Shown: one piece after another, positions 17,171 to 25,585 of the stretch
How the letters are laid out: the number at the start of each line of letters is the position of its first letter
Position numbering within the stretch: the first letter of the stretch is position 1
Origin: Nocardia cyriacigeorgica GUH-2
GTDB lineage: Bacteria > Actinomycetota > Actinomycetes > Mycobacteriales > Mycobacteriaceae
DNA: 64,000 nt
NCBI RefSeq assembly: GCF_000284035.1
Contig: NC_016887.1
Coordinates: 5,332,001 to 5,396,000, forward strand
Direction: 5' to 3'
The notes under the pieces: model-generated
Seen by the model: the letters and a program-made list of their open reading frames with translations, nothing else
The model's database searches: none
What the model was told of the DNA's origin: nothing
Translations under genes and position numbers: made by a program

Positions 17171-17433
17171 CCGGAAGTGGACTCTTCCCCCAGGACCCGA
17201 CCAGCCAGCTGGCGCGCTTCTCCAAGGTCACCACCCCGAGTTCGCGGGTGTCGGAAGGCAGATTGCGCGAACAAGCCTGGTGCATCATCGAAGCCGAGGA
17301 CGGCTGGTGGGACGTCTTCTACTACGAACGCGGCTGCCGAACCCAGAACCTCGGCCGCGCCAACTCCCGCCTCGCCGCCCTCCGACTGCTCGGCGGGCGA
17401 ATGCTGGTCACCGACATCCTCAATCGAAGCTGA
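17167..17433 (+). CDS. Probable TNT immunity protein (IFT-like role)
   Basis: An 88-residue protein from GTG 17167, overlapping the TNT stop by three bases. The segment WWDVFYYERGCRTQNLGRAN followed by SRLAALRLLGGRML parallels FEVFWYERGG...TRQDAACWGMLGMI at the N-terminus of the TNT protein. Order and overlap mirror toxin-immunity pairs such as CpnT-IFT, but it is shorter than IFT and may be only functionally analogous. Immunity function is inferred from context. Confidence 0.68.
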   Translation: MTGSGLFPQDPTSQLARFSKVTTPSSRVSEGRLREQAWCIIEAEDGWWDVFYYERGCRTQNLGRANSRLAALRLLGGRMLVTDILNRS

Positions 17434-17537
17434 TGGTGCGGTCCGGCTGAGACCGTCGTCGATTAACCACTGATGGAGAGGCAACGCCGGATTGCCCGGT
17501 TCAGGGCGTTCGGGGGCGGTGGGGCGTCTGGGGACGT

Positions 17538-18854
17538 TCAAAGGTGCGGGTCAGAGCCGGGGCCGGCCATGCGGTCGTATCGGTGGCGGAATGAGGCGGC
17601 TGCGTCGGAGTGGGAGTGATGGGCCGCGGTTCGGAGGGGATGGAGTTCGGCGAGTAGGCGGGGGGATTGGACTGGGCCGGAGAGGAGGTCCAGGGCGGAG
17701 TGGGCGGCGGTGAGGGCTTCGGTGGTGTCGCCGAGGGCGGTTAGGGAGGCGGCGTAGTAGGTGCGGTAGGAGGCTTCGTCGCGGGGGAGGTTGTGGGGGC
17801 GGGTGAGGCTTTTGTGGAAGAGGGTGGCGGCTTGGTGGTGTTGGCCGAGCATTTGGTGGCCTTTGGCTTCTAGGACACGGAGTTCCGGCTCGGTGACGAA
17901 GGTGAGCCAGACCGGATCGTTGGCGTCGTCCAGGCCGCGATCTACTTCACGCCATACCGAGTTGGTTGCGCGCTCGAACTCGCGGCGGTCGCCGACGGCG
18001 GCGTAGGCGGTGGCCAACCGTGCGGTTCGTAGGGCGTTGAGACGCGCGGAAGGGACGTGTCTGGCCAGCTCACTGGTCCGTTGGGTCACCCGGACCGGTT
18101 CGCGGCTCTTCGTCGGATGGTCCGTCAATGTGATGCTGAGGCCGCCCAGCGCACCTGCCAAGAGGTCGTCGTCGCCGCTCTGCTCGGCCAGCATCACGGC
18201 ATCGGTGTAGCAGCGGCGCGAGACTGCGGGCTCGTTCGCGTCATAGGTGAGCCAGCCGACGCAACTCGACAGCCAGCCGGTGGCGGCGATCAGTTCCCCA
18301 CCGATGCGCGGCCCGTACTCCCCATAATCGAGCAACTTCCGCGCCAACCGGTACTGCTCGAACGCGTAGCGCGCGATGCCTCCCCCGCCGAAGCGGTTGT
18401 CGTGCTCCCACAGTCGGCGGGTGAGGTTTTGGAGGTAGGTGATGTGTGGGGTGCCGACCTTGATCGGGCCCGAGGTGGTATCGGCGGTTGCGGTGAGTGC
18501 GACCGTCGTGGCCAGGCCGAACTGTCTGCGGTTCACGTCCTCGGCTCCTTCGTCCCCACTTCCGATGGTCCCCGGATCGGCGGTTCCGATCAAGAGTGGG
18601 GTGAGGGCTGTGCGTGGGATGCCGAGGGCGTCGGCGGCGCGGCACAGTTCGCGCAGGTCGTAGATGGTGCCGACCTCGCCGCGCTCGACGCGGCCGGTGT
18701 GGGTGCGGTCCCAGTGCAGTAGCCGGCCGAAATCGGCCTGTGACAGGCCCATCCGCTGACGCACCAGAGCCAGTGCGCGGCCGGGCTCACCAGCGGCGAG
18801 GAGCCTGCGAAACGCGGGCATTTCCCATGCGGCCGTGAGGTTTTCGTCATCCAT
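17538..18854 (-). CDS. XRE-family regulator with TPR-like C-terminal domain
   Basis: A 438-residue protein from ATG 18854, which has AGGGGG at good spacing; the frame stays open further upstream to 19130 but that part has poor composition. Residues about 18-85 are a helix-turn-helix of XRE type (GLSQADFGRLLHWDRTHTGR). The remaining 300 residues are repeated helices as in the TPR-type sensing domains of streptomycete and nocardial multi-domain regulators. A short segment NRRQFGLATTVALTATA links the halves. Ligand and targets are unknown. It is convergent with the toxin island and divergent from a small membrane protein gene, which it may control. Confidence 0.8.
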   Translation of the reverse strand: MDDENLTAAWEMPAFRRLLAAGEPGRALALVRQRMGLSQADFGRLLHWDRTHTGRVERGEVGTIYDLRELCRAADALGIPRTALTPLLIGTADPGTIGSGDEGAEDVNRRQFGLATTVALTATADTTSGPIKVGTPHITYLQNLTRRLWEHDNRFGGGGIARYAFEQYRLARKLLDYGEYGPRIGGELIAATGWLSSCVGWLTYDANEPAVSRRCYTDAVMLAEQSGDDDLLAGALGGLSITLTDHPTKSREPVRVTQRTSELARHVPSARLNALRTARLATAYAAVGDRREFERATNSVWREVDRGLDDANDPVWLTFVTEPELRVLEAKGHQMLGQHHQAATLFHKSLTRPHNLPRDEASYRTYYAASLTALGDTTEALTAAHSALDLLSGPVQSPRLLAELHPLRTAAHHSHSDAAASFRHRYDRMAGPGSDPHL

Positions 18855-19201
18855 CCCGTGCCCCCTGCGATGTGTGGTCAGCGCACTGTAGTCCGAAAAC
18901 CGCACGTCAGGCGTGTCAACGGCAGATTCTGCACATCCGTGCTGCGCACTTTTCGGCGTCGCATCACCCCCGGCCACCCAGCGACGCTGTTCCCGCACCC
19001 GGCGCCGGGCCGATGCCGACCACCTCGGCACACCGACCGGCAATGCCGCCGCCCGGTGGCGAAAGCCCCCGGCGCCGAGTGCCCCAATCGAAAGGAACCC
19101 ATGGACATACCGATTCGACGAGAGGTACATGGCGCAGGCGACACGCCGCAGTGGCCGGTCTCATGTACCACTCGCCAGATGTCAGAGGGAGGTTGACCGG
19201 G

Positions 19202-19525
19202 GTGGATTCTTGGCATGTGTTGACGGGGGTGGTGTCGGCGCTCGCGGGGTGCGGGGTGGCGGTGCTGATCGTGGGGTGCGTGTGGCCGGTCGAGCGGCCG
19301 GAGCCGCCGGTGCATCGGCGGGCGCGCTCACGGCGGACGACGCCGGGGTTCGATCCGACGGCGTGGACCTGCGGGTTGCCGCTGGTGCCGCTGTCGCTCG
19401 AGGATGCGCACCGGGCGATGCAGCATCACCGCGAACACGACTGCGCCCGCAAGCGTGCGGCCTTCGCGACATTGGTTGCGGCGGGGCGTATCACGCCGGA
19501 CTCGCGGCGCGGGCGATATCGGTGA
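19202..19525 (+). CDS. Small single-pass membrane protein
   Basis: A 107-residue protein from GTG 19202 with AGGGAGG nine bases upstream. Residues about 7-28 form one transmembrane segment (VLTGVVSALAGCGVAVLIVG), followed by a basic stretch and a cytoplasmic-looking tail with HREHDCARKRAAFATLVAAG. I recall similar tails in hypothetical proteins next to XRE regulators in Nocardia, but no function is known. It is divergent from the XRE gene. Confidence 0.62.
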   Translation: MDSWHVLTGVVSALAGCGVAVLIVGCVWPVERPEPPVHRRARSRRTTPGFDPTAWTCGLPLVPLSLEDAHRAMQHHREHDCARKRAAFATLVAAGRITPDSRRGRYR

Positions 19526-19695
19526 GGGCGGGAATCTCCGGGCACCCGAGTTGGGTGATGCGGCGCGCTAGCGGAATCGACGGTGGCGACCACTGGGCGC
19601 GAGTTCAGGCGACTATGGGCGCTGCGTCCGATTGGCCACCGCCCAGTACGCCCCGAGGACCGCGCTATGGAGCGGCGTCGGATCGTCCTGGGAAC

Positions 19696-20469
19696 TCAGC
19701 GGGGCAGGTAGACGCCGTCGCGTACCGCGGTCACGGTGCGGGAGATCATGTCCTGCAAGGTGGTGGCGATGCGGTCGCTGGTCGTCGGTTTGGTGACGAT
19801 GACGTTGTCGCCGACGGTGACGTAGCGGCCGTCATTCTCGAAATCGGTGATCTGGAAATCTTTGCGGCCCTGGGTGTGCCGATTGTCGGGGCTGCCGAGG
19901 GCGTAGACGCCGATATGCGTGGTGCAGGTGGTGGGGCGGTTGAAGAAACGCTGGAGTTCTTGACGCGGAGTCGTCTGCCACGAATCGCGGACAGCGGCGG
20001 CGGGCTTTTCCAGATCCTCTGCCGCGACCCGCAATTGCTCGCCGCGGCCCGGTCCGCAGTCCGGCAGTACTGCCACGACTTCGCGCGCGACGGCGGTATC
20101 GGGCAGGAAGGACACAATGACGTCGCCGCCGTGGTCGTTGTCCGGACCGGGTTCCTGCACGGCAATCGCGCCGTGTTCATGATGGACGCCGGCGTGCGCG
20201 CGCAGTTTCCGGTCGCGGCGGGTTCCGGTGAATCCCGCGAGTTCCACCCGGGCCTCCGGCGCGAACAGGACGTGGACCGCGCGCAACAGGTCGTCGTCGA
20301 GTTGCGGCTGCAAGGTTTTCGCGGCAGCTTGGCGCAAACGCCGTGTTTCCGAACGGAATTCGGTGGTGAATTGATGCTGCAACGGATAGGGCAGCACGTC
20401 ACGGCCGGTGGCGTCCCACAGCGTCCGGAATTCGAGCGCGGTGAAACGCCACCGCCGCACAGTACTCAC
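19696..20469 (-). CDS. espG: EspG-family type VII secretion chaperone
   Basis: A 257-residue protein (GTG start 20469) with the EspG pattern: WRFTALEFRTLWDATGRDVLPYPL at the N-terminus, an AA-rich helix (RGEQLRVAAEDLEKPAAAV), and a C-terminal strand region (QITDFENDGRYVTVGDNVIV). EspG proteins bind PPE partners in the cytosol and keep them ready for ESX secretion. The gene follows the PPE gene by 24 bases, which fits that role. No ESX core components are in the window. Confidence 0.82.
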   Translation of the reverse strand: MSTVRRWRFTALEFRTLWDATGRDVLPYPLQHQFTTEFRSETRRLRQAAAKTLQPQLDDDLLRAVHVLFAPEARVELAGFTGTRRDRKLRAHAGVHHEHGAIAVQEPGPDNDHGGDVIVSFLPDTAVAREVVAVLPDCGPGRGEQLRVAAEDLEKPAAAVRDSWQTTPRQELQRFFNRPTTCTTHIGVYALGSPDNRHTQGRKDFQITDFENDGRYVTVGDNVIVTKPTTSDRIATTLQDMISRTVTAVRDGVYLPR

Positions 20470-20493
20470 GCGGATATCCTCGAGAATCTCGTC

Positions 20494-21861
20494 TTACTCA
20501 CCGATGACCGGCGGCACCGTTTTGGCCATGGAATCGAGACCGGTGAGCTCGTTGCCGTTCTCCTGATTGATCAGGTAATCCGGCACACCCTTGGTCGACT
20601 CCTCCTCGGAGGAATTACCGCCACGCGCGCCCGGCGACATCATGCCCGGCATACCGGCGCGGCCGAGACCACCGGTACCCGCACCGGCGCGGGCCGCGGC
20701 GGGGTTGGCCGCAGCGCCGCCCGAACCCTGACCGCCGGGCAAGGATCGACCGAGTCCCGGCGCGGAACCGCCCGAGCCGCCCGAACCCGAACCGCGGCCA
20801 CCGGATCCGCCGCCGCGACCAGGGAATCCGGTCGTCGCCGCACCACCGGGCAAGCCGGAGGTCGAGGTCGACGCGGGCGTGGTGGATGTGCCCGCGGGTG
20901 TCGTGGACTGTGGGGTCGTGGTGCCGGTATCGGTGCTCGCGGCGGTGGTCGACGGGTCCTGCTCCTCGGTGCCGGTCTCCTCGCCACCGGTTTCCGTGGG
21001 CTGCTGCGGCTCTACCGACGTGCCGCCACCGTTTCCGGTACCGCCGCCATTGCCGCTTCCATTGCCATTTCCGTTGCCGTTGCCGTTGCCGTTCCCATTG
21101 CCGTTGTCGTTGTCGTTCGACAGCGGGTTGTGCGGGCGCGGAATGTACGGCACGCCGGTGTCGGATTCCCGGATCACCGGGGCATACACCGTGGTGAGGA
21201 CGCGGACAGCCTCGACTTTAGCGTTGTGACTGGCGACATCGTCATTGCGCCAACCGCGGCCCGCAACCCAGGCACGCGCATTGTCGACACCACTGCGGTG
21301 CTCGGGTGCATGCGGAACCAGCGCGAGGGTGGGTTCGAGACCGGTCTGGAGTTCGGCGAGCTTGCTGGAAGTCAGCTTGGCCGAATTGACGAGCTGCGCG
21401 GACTTGGTGACGTAGTCGCGCACACCCCCCAGCGCTGCGTCACGAGAAGCGCCTTTCCAGATGCTCTCATCGGTGGCGCGCTGCATCGCGGTATTGAAGG
21501 TGTCGAGAGTGGTTTTGGCGCGATCGCCGATGGTGTTCCATGCCGAAACCAGATCGCTGACAGCCTTGATATTGATCTGGTCGACCTTGGCCCGCAGCGT
21601 GGCGACATCGTCGGCCTCGAATTCGTCCTCGTCCAAGACCTGCGGCGGACGGAAGTCACCCTGGAACCCGATCTCGCCAGCTTTGGCCCGGACCCCGTCC
21701 CGCTGGGTGTTGTACTTGTTCTGTACATCCGCGGCATTGACTTCCGGCTGAAGGTCTTCGCCGGCAATGAAATCGGTGATCGCGACGCCAACATTCGACG
21801 CCATCTGGCCGAAATCCCAGCTGAGGATTCCCAGTTGCGATGGCTGGAAGGAGATCTGCAT
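20494..21861 (-). CDS. PPE-domain-like type VII secreted protein with low-complexity C-terminus
   Basis: A 455-residue protein. The first 225 residues are helical with WXG/PPE-like features (WNTIGDRAKTTLDTFNTAM, WKGASRDAAL). A Gly-Asn hexanucleotide-repeat tract follows, then a Thr/Ser/Gly-rich linker, and a conserved C-terminal tail ending VPDYLINQENGNELTG. This architecture is common for ESX substrates in Nocardia. Its ATG shares one base with the stop of the upstream gene (TGATG), and the EspG chaperone gene follows, so the three act together. Confidence 0.78.
   Translation of the reverse strand: MQISFQPSQLGILSWDFGQMASNVGVAITDFIAGEDLQPEVNAADVQNKYNTQRDGVRAKAGEIGFQGDFRPPQVLDEDEFEADDVATLRAKVDQINIKAVSDLVSAWNTIGDRAKTTLDTFNTAMQRATDESIWKGASRDAALGGVRDYVTKSAQLVNSAKLTSSKLAELQTGLEPTLALVPHAPEHRSGVDNARAWVAGRGWRNDDVASHNAKVEAVRVLTTVYAPVIRESDTGVPYIPRPHNPLSNDNDNGNGNGNGNGNGNGNGSGNGGGTGNGGGTSVEPQQPTETGGEETGTEEQDPSTTAASTDTGTTTPQSTTPAGTSTTPASTSTSGLPGGAATTGFPGRGGGSGGRGSGSGGSGGSAPGLGRSLPGGQGSGGAAANPAAARAGAGTGGLGRAGMPGMMSPGARGGNSSEEESTKGVPDYLINQENGNELTGLDSMAKTVPPVIGE
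21061..21117 (-). repeat. GGCAAC-type hexanucleotide tandem repeat
   Basis: About nine to ten imperfect hexamers encode alternating Gly-Asn in the PPE-like protein. Copy-number change would alter protein length without a frameshift, as the unit is six bases. Confidence 0.75.
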
Positions 21862-22238
21862 CAGGGCACCTGCCCGGCAGCGGTAATGGTGGCGGTGTTC
21901 TCGATGTCTTGGCCGGTGATGCGTTTGAAGGAGAGGGCGAAGACCTCGCGCATGTCTGTGACGACTTGGATGTGTTCGCGAATCACGGCCTCGATCGAGC
22001 GGTCCTCGCCGGTTGCTTGGGCCAGGAATTTCTTGACCAAAACATCGGCCATCTTGAACTGGCCGAAGCCGGAGACGTTCTGCGTCGCCGCCGTCAGCGC
22101 CATCAGCGCCTGAAGATCCGCAAGGTGTTGGTCACAGGCCTTCGCGCAGGCTAGAGCTGCCTGCTCATCATCTAGGTAAAGCTCCCCTGCTCTCGCCTGG
22201 CCGGCCAAGCCGTCCCATAGCGCTGCGTCCTCGCTCAT
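21861..22238 (-). CDS. Small helical partner protein of the PPE-like gene
   Basis: A 125-residue, largely helical protein (AALACAKACDQHLADLQALM, then VIREHIQVVTDMREVFALSF). It lacks a signal peptide. Size and position directly before a PPE-type gene are those of a PE/Esx-like partner, although no WXG motif is seen. The start at 22238 lies 18 bases after the lipoprotein gene. Function is inferred from the operon. Confidence 0.68.
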   Translation of the reverse strand: MSEDAALWDGLAGQARAGELYLDDEQAALACAKACDQHLADLQALMALTAATQNVSGFGQFKMADVLVKKFLAQATGEDRSIEAVIREHIQVVTDMREVFALSFKRITGQDIENTATITAAGQVP

Positions 22239-22256
22239 TGCCCTCCCCTTGCTGAA

Positions 22257-22793
22257 TCAGTTCGGAAACGTAGGCACGATCGACTCTCCAACCCGAGTCA
22301 GGACAGCGCACGGGTCTTCGAGATCATCCAGGCCATATCGATTGAACACTCGGAGCTGCACGACTCCCTGCTCAGCGGGAAACAGCACATCGCAGCCGAG
22401 ATCTTTCGATGCCCCCTCAACCTTGAACTGCCGCCCACTGCGACCAGCGACAACGACATCCCGAAACTCGACGTTTCCAGGTTTTTCTTCGAATTCCTGC
22501 GCGGTTTTCCCGGTGGAGAACACGGTGATGAAGTACTTCTTCCCCGCCCAGGTGCAAATCTCCCACCCGTCCTGGTGGTTGCCCCCGAGGCCGCTCTCCT
22601 CTGTGGTCGGAATAACCCCGGCGACGCTCAGAGCGTCGTCCGGGATTCCGGTGCAAGGATCGAACAGCGCGACAGACTCCGTACTGGTCGCACTCCCCTC
22701 CGCCGTAGGCGCCCCCTCCGTGCTCCCCCCACACGCCACGACCCCGGGCACAACAACACCCGCAAGCAGCATCATCTTGATTCGGCGCGCCAT
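22257..22793 (-). CDS. DUF3558-type lipoprotein
   Basis: A 178-residue lipoprotein. Start at ATG 22793, giving MARRIKMMLLAGVVVPGVVAC with lipobox VVAC and acylated C21; the frame upstream to 22865 is poor. The mature domain has DPCTGIPDDAL, WEICTWAGKKYFITV and CDVLF, typical of DUF3558 proteins in actinobacteria. These are often found beside ESX substrates and may help with substrate display or binding at the cell surface. It heads the four-gene minus operon ending in espG. Confidence 0.78.
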   Translation of the reverse strand: MARRIKMMLLAGVVVPGVVACGGSTEGAPTAEGSATSTESVALFDPCTGIPDDALSVAGVIPTTEESGLGGNHQDGWEICTWAGKKYFITVFSTGKTAQEFEEKPGNVEFRDVVVAGRSGRQFKVEGASKDLGCDVLFPAEQGVVQLRVFNRYGLDDLEDPCAVLTRVGESIVPTFPN

Positions 22794-22938
22794 CCCCACC
22801 CTTTCGACCTGTGACGGCTCAGGACCCACCGACCTTAGCAGACGACCAGTTGGCGAACAGGGCACATGCCGACCCCGACAGCCGCCGACGCTTGGCTCAC
22901 AGGTGCCATCTACCTGCGGTGATGCCGAAATACCAGTG

Positions 22939-23712
22939 CTACTGCCCGAGCGATCCGGATCCGCTGGAACTCCGGTCCCGCCCCGGGTCGTACAAATGGG
23001 ATTCTGCGCAGGAAATCCCCGTTTCGAGGGCTCGGCCGACGAGGATGACGGCGGCTTGGCGGAGGCCGGCGGCTTCGACCTGGTCGGCTATGTCGGCGAG
23101 GGTGCCGCGCAGAACCAGTTGTTCGGGTTGACTGGCTCGGTAGACGACCGCGGCGGGGCAGTCGGATCCGTGGAATTCGGTCAGCTCGGCGGCCAGGGTC
23201 CGGATGCGGGTGATGGCGAGGTGGAGGACGAGAGTTGCTCCAGTACGGGCGAATTCGGCCAGGGCCTCGGATTCGGGCATGGCGGTGGAGCGGGCCTGGG
23301 TGCGGGTGAGGACGACCGATTGCACCACTTCGGGGACGGTGAGTTCGGTGCCGAGGATGGCGGCCGCGGCGGCGTAGGCGGGGACGCCGGGGGTGACGTC
23401 CCAGGGGATGCCGTGCGCGTCGAGGCGGCGGGTTTGTTCGGTGAGGGCCGAATAGATCGACGGGTCGCCGGAGCAGAGGCGGGCGACGTCGCGGCCGGAC
23501 TCGTGCGCGCTGACCAAGTGGGCGATGATCTGGTCGAGGTCCAGGCGCTGGGTGTCGATCAGTTCGGTGCCGGGTGCGCAATGGGCGAGCACCTCGGGGT
23601 CGAGGTAGGTGCCGGCGTACAGGCAGACCGGTGAGGTGCTGAGCAGTTCGACCGCGCGGACGGTCAGCAGGTCCGCGGCGCCGGGGCCGGCGCCGATGAA
23701 ATGCACGGTCAT
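22939..23712 (-). CDS. cobM: Precorrin-4 C11-methyltransferase
   Basis: A 257-residue tetrapyrrole methylase. MTVHFIGAGPGAADLLTVRA at the N-terminus is the SAM-binding glycine motif, YAGTYLDPEVL and RLCSGDPSIYSALTEQ are CobM signatures, and VTPGVPAYAAAAAILG is the second methylase motif. It methylates C11 of precorrin-4 (cobalt-precorrin-4 in anaerobic routes) in cobalamin synthesis. The other cob genes are not adjacent. The last 20 residues are Ser/Gly-rich. Confidence 0.93.
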   Translation of the reverse strand: MTVHFIGAGPGAADLLTVRAVELLSTSPVCLYAGTYLDPEVLAHCAPGTELIDTQRLDLDQIIAHLVSAHESGRDVARLCSGDPSIYSALTEQTRRLDAHGIPWDVTPGVPAYAAAAAILGTELTVPEVVQSVVLTRTQARSTAMPESEALAEFARTGATLVLHLAITRIRTLAAELTEFHGSDCPAAVVYRASQPEQLVLRGTLADIADQVEAAGLRQAAVILVGRALETGISCAESHLYDPGRDRSSSGSGSLGQ

Positions 23713-23726
23713 GCGGGTGAGTCTAT

Positions 23727-24152
23727 TCAGCCGGTCATATCGAACGCCGCGATGACCTTGTGTGGCCGCACCCGCACTACCAGCTCCCCGGGCACACCAT
23801 TACGTTTGCCGAATTCCTCGGCCCGGTCGGCGCCCATGTAGCGGCCGCCGATCGCGGTGGCGGTGCGCACCAGCTCATCGAGGTCTTCCGACAGCGTCGC
23901 GGTGCCCTGGACCTGCACGAACGCATACGGCTGCTGCTCGAGATCCACGCACACCGCGATCCGGTTGTCACGCGCCAGCGCCTTGCCTTTGGCCGAGGTT
24001 TTGCCCGTGTTGAACACCAGCTCCTCGCCCTCGACGATGAACCACACCGGCACGACCACCGGCCGCCCGTCGCCCGCCGTGAACGCCACCTTGGCCGTCC
24101 GCGTGCCCTCGGTCAGAAACTCACGCACCCTCGGATCCGACAACGTCGCCAT
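23727..24152 (-). CDS. PPOX-class F420-dependent oxidoreductase
   Basis: A 141-residue split-barrel protein of the pyridoxamine-phosphate-oxidase/FDOR family (VVVPVWFIVEGEELVFNTG, KALARDNRIAVCVDLE, YAFVQVQGTATL). Such proteins bind F420, FMN or haem; this subgroup in mycolate bacteria is usually F420-linked. ATG 24152 was chosen over GTG 24155 one codon upstream. It precedes cobM by 14 bases and may be co-transcribed with it, though no shared pathway is obvious. Confidence 0.82.
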   Translation of the reverse strand: MATLSDPRVREFLTEGTRTAKVAFTAGDGRPVVVPVWFIVEGEELVFNTGKTSAKGKALARDNRIAVCVDLEQQPYAFVQVQGTATLSEDLDELVRTATAIGGRYMGADRAEEFGKRNGVPGELVVRVRPHKVIAAFDMTG

Positions 24153-24353
24153 CACCCCACCCTAAGCCGCTCGCCCCGCCCAGCCGCCCAACCTGGCCTG
24201 CCGAGCGTCACATGAGCGAGGCAAACGCCGAGTAGACCCCTCGCTCCTGTAGCTCTCGGCGAGGTGTGCCGCGGGGGCGCGCGAGCGGACTGGCTTTTAT
24301 TTTTTTCTGACGTATGGTCGAGGTCAGTTGGAACTTCGAAAGTAGGAGCGACA

Positions 24354-24476
24354 ATGGCTGATAAATCCCGTGGTAAGTCGTTGAAGAAATCTGCGACCAC
24401 GATCAAGGAGCGCCGGGCCGCGAAGCGGGAGCGGGAGGCGGATACCTCGGTGATCGTGCGGAAGCGCAAGGGCTGA
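24354..24476 (+). CDS. Small, very basic 40-residue protein
   Basis: ATG 24354 follows AGGAG by about seven bases. The product, MADKSRGKSLKKSATTIKER and on to RKRKG, is Lys/Arg-rich and has no hydrophobic segment, suggesting nucleic-acid or ribosome contact. Just upstream is a markedly AT-rich stretch (TTTTATTTTTTTCTGACGTA) that probably includes its promoter. Two hairpins follow the stop. Family unknown to me. Confidence 0.65.
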   Translation: MADKSRGKSLKKSATTIKERRAAKREREADTSVIVRKRKG

Positions 24477-24491
24477 GCCACTTTTCACCGC

Positions 24492-24531
24492 TCGGGCACG
24501 CCGCCCGACTTTTACGGATCTTTTCGATCCG
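24492..24531 (+). terminator. Tandem hairpins after the small basic gene
   Basis: TCGGGC-ACGCC-GCCCGA at 24492-24508 is a perfect 6-bp stem followed by CTTTTA. CGGATC-TTTTC-GATCCG at 24515-24531 is a second perfect 6-bp stem. Together they resemble an intrinsic terminator, or a structured leader for the next gene. Confidence 0.5.
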
Positions 24532-24661
24532 GCACCGTCCCGACACACCTCCCATTTTCGGACCGTCGGGTTTTTCCATCCTTTTCACGGCCTGGTTTTC
24601 TGCTGCGCGAAAAAATTCGAGCTCGCGATCCCAGCCGACCGGAACTATTTCAGGAGAAAGC

Positions 24662-24820
24662 ATGACTACCTCCGGAATCGCGGACCGAAGGACCGACCGC
24701 GGGTCGAGCTTCAGCACCGCCGAGATCAAGGCCCGGATCAAGGAGATGTTCGACGCCCGAGGTCCACACATCCGAGCCGAGGAGGACGGTAGCCGTGATC
24801 GCGACGAAGATGAACCGTAG
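24662..24820 (+). CDS. Small charged 52-residue protein
   Basis: ATG 24662 follows CAGGAGA by seven bases. The product contains a charged helix (TAEIKARIKEMFDARGPHI) and an acidic tail. It overlaps the start of the next gene by 26 bases, so the two are probably translated together. No family recognised. Confidence 0.62.
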   Translation: MTTSGIADRRTDRGSSFSTAEIKARIKEMFDARGPHIRAEEDGSRDRDEDEP

Positions 24821-25577
24821 CGGGGTGACGTCGGCACTGGGGCAACGGTGCTCGCCGGCGAGGGCGGCTCGGTCGCCGGTCGTCATCGGACGACCGGGCC
24901 GCCTGCTCGACGCGGTTGCCGCGGAGTTCCGCCGGCAGGGCGTGGTAGCGAGTTACGGTGGGGCACCGCATATTTCACGGCAGATGGCCAGGATGCCGCA
25001 TGTGGACGGGCAACGCGATGGCGCGAGCCCGTCCGCGTCGGGCGATGCGAGCGGGCCTAGCGAGCCTAGCGATGCGAGCACGCCTAGCACGGCAAGCACG
25101 GCGACCGGCCCCAGCGCGGCAACCGGATCCCGCGCGACGACCGCAACCGGTGCACCCAACACGCGCACCACCGATCTCGCGACAACCACCCCCTCCACCA
25201 TCGTCATCGCGGACCGGTCGATGATCGAATTCCTCTTCCGCGACCGCACGAGCAACGCGGGCGTCATACGCATGTTCGACCGCATCCGCCGCGAACGCTC
25301 GGTCGAACGCCAACTATGCGGAATGGCAACCACATCCGCGCTCGCGATCGGCGCGCGACGGCTGCTCATCGTGTGCGAAATCGGGCAGACGTCCGCCGAC
25401 GAGCGGACCCGGGCACTGCGCTGGGTGCGCGGGCTGGCGCACCGGATCGGCTACGAGTGCTCGGTCAACGGACTGCACGGGCTCGCCACCTGGTACACCG
25501 TGGTCGTGTCCGGCACCGATCGCGCACACGCCGCGCGGTCGGTCGTCGAGTGGTACCGGAGCGGGCATCTGCCATAG
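24795..25577 (+). CDS. Unrecognised protein with dehydrogenase-like outline
   Basis: A 260-residue protein; GTG 24795 or ATG 24810. An N-terminal part (PVVIGRPGRLLDAVAAEF) and a C-terminal part (RLLIVCEIG...RALRWVRGLAHRIGYE, then SVNG) have the outline of a Rossmann/short-chain dehydrogenase fold, but the GxxxGxG and YxxxK motifs are missing. Between them lies a Ser/Ala/Thr-rich insert of about 60 residues with repeated DNA (around 25040-25110). It may be a degenerate, non-catalytic member working with the small upstream protein. Function unknown. Confidence 0.6.
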   Translation: MIATKMNRSGVTSALGQRCSPARAARSPVVIGRPGRLLDAVAAEFRRQGVVASYGGAPHISRQMARMPHVDGQRDGASPSASGDASGPSEPSDASTPSTASTATGPSAATGSRATTATGAPNTRTTDLATTTPSTIVIADRSMIEFLFRDRTSNAGVIRMFDRIRRERSVERQLCGMATTSALAIGARRLLIVCEIGQTSADERTRALRWVRGLAHRIGYECSVNGLHGLATWYTVVVSGTDRAHAARSVVEWYRSGHLP

Positions 25578-25585
25578 GGCGGGGG

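Noticed and set aside
18913..22113. 1066-residue plus open frame
   Set aside because: Shadow over espG and the PPE-like gene; the real genes on the minus strand show family motifs and coupled starts.
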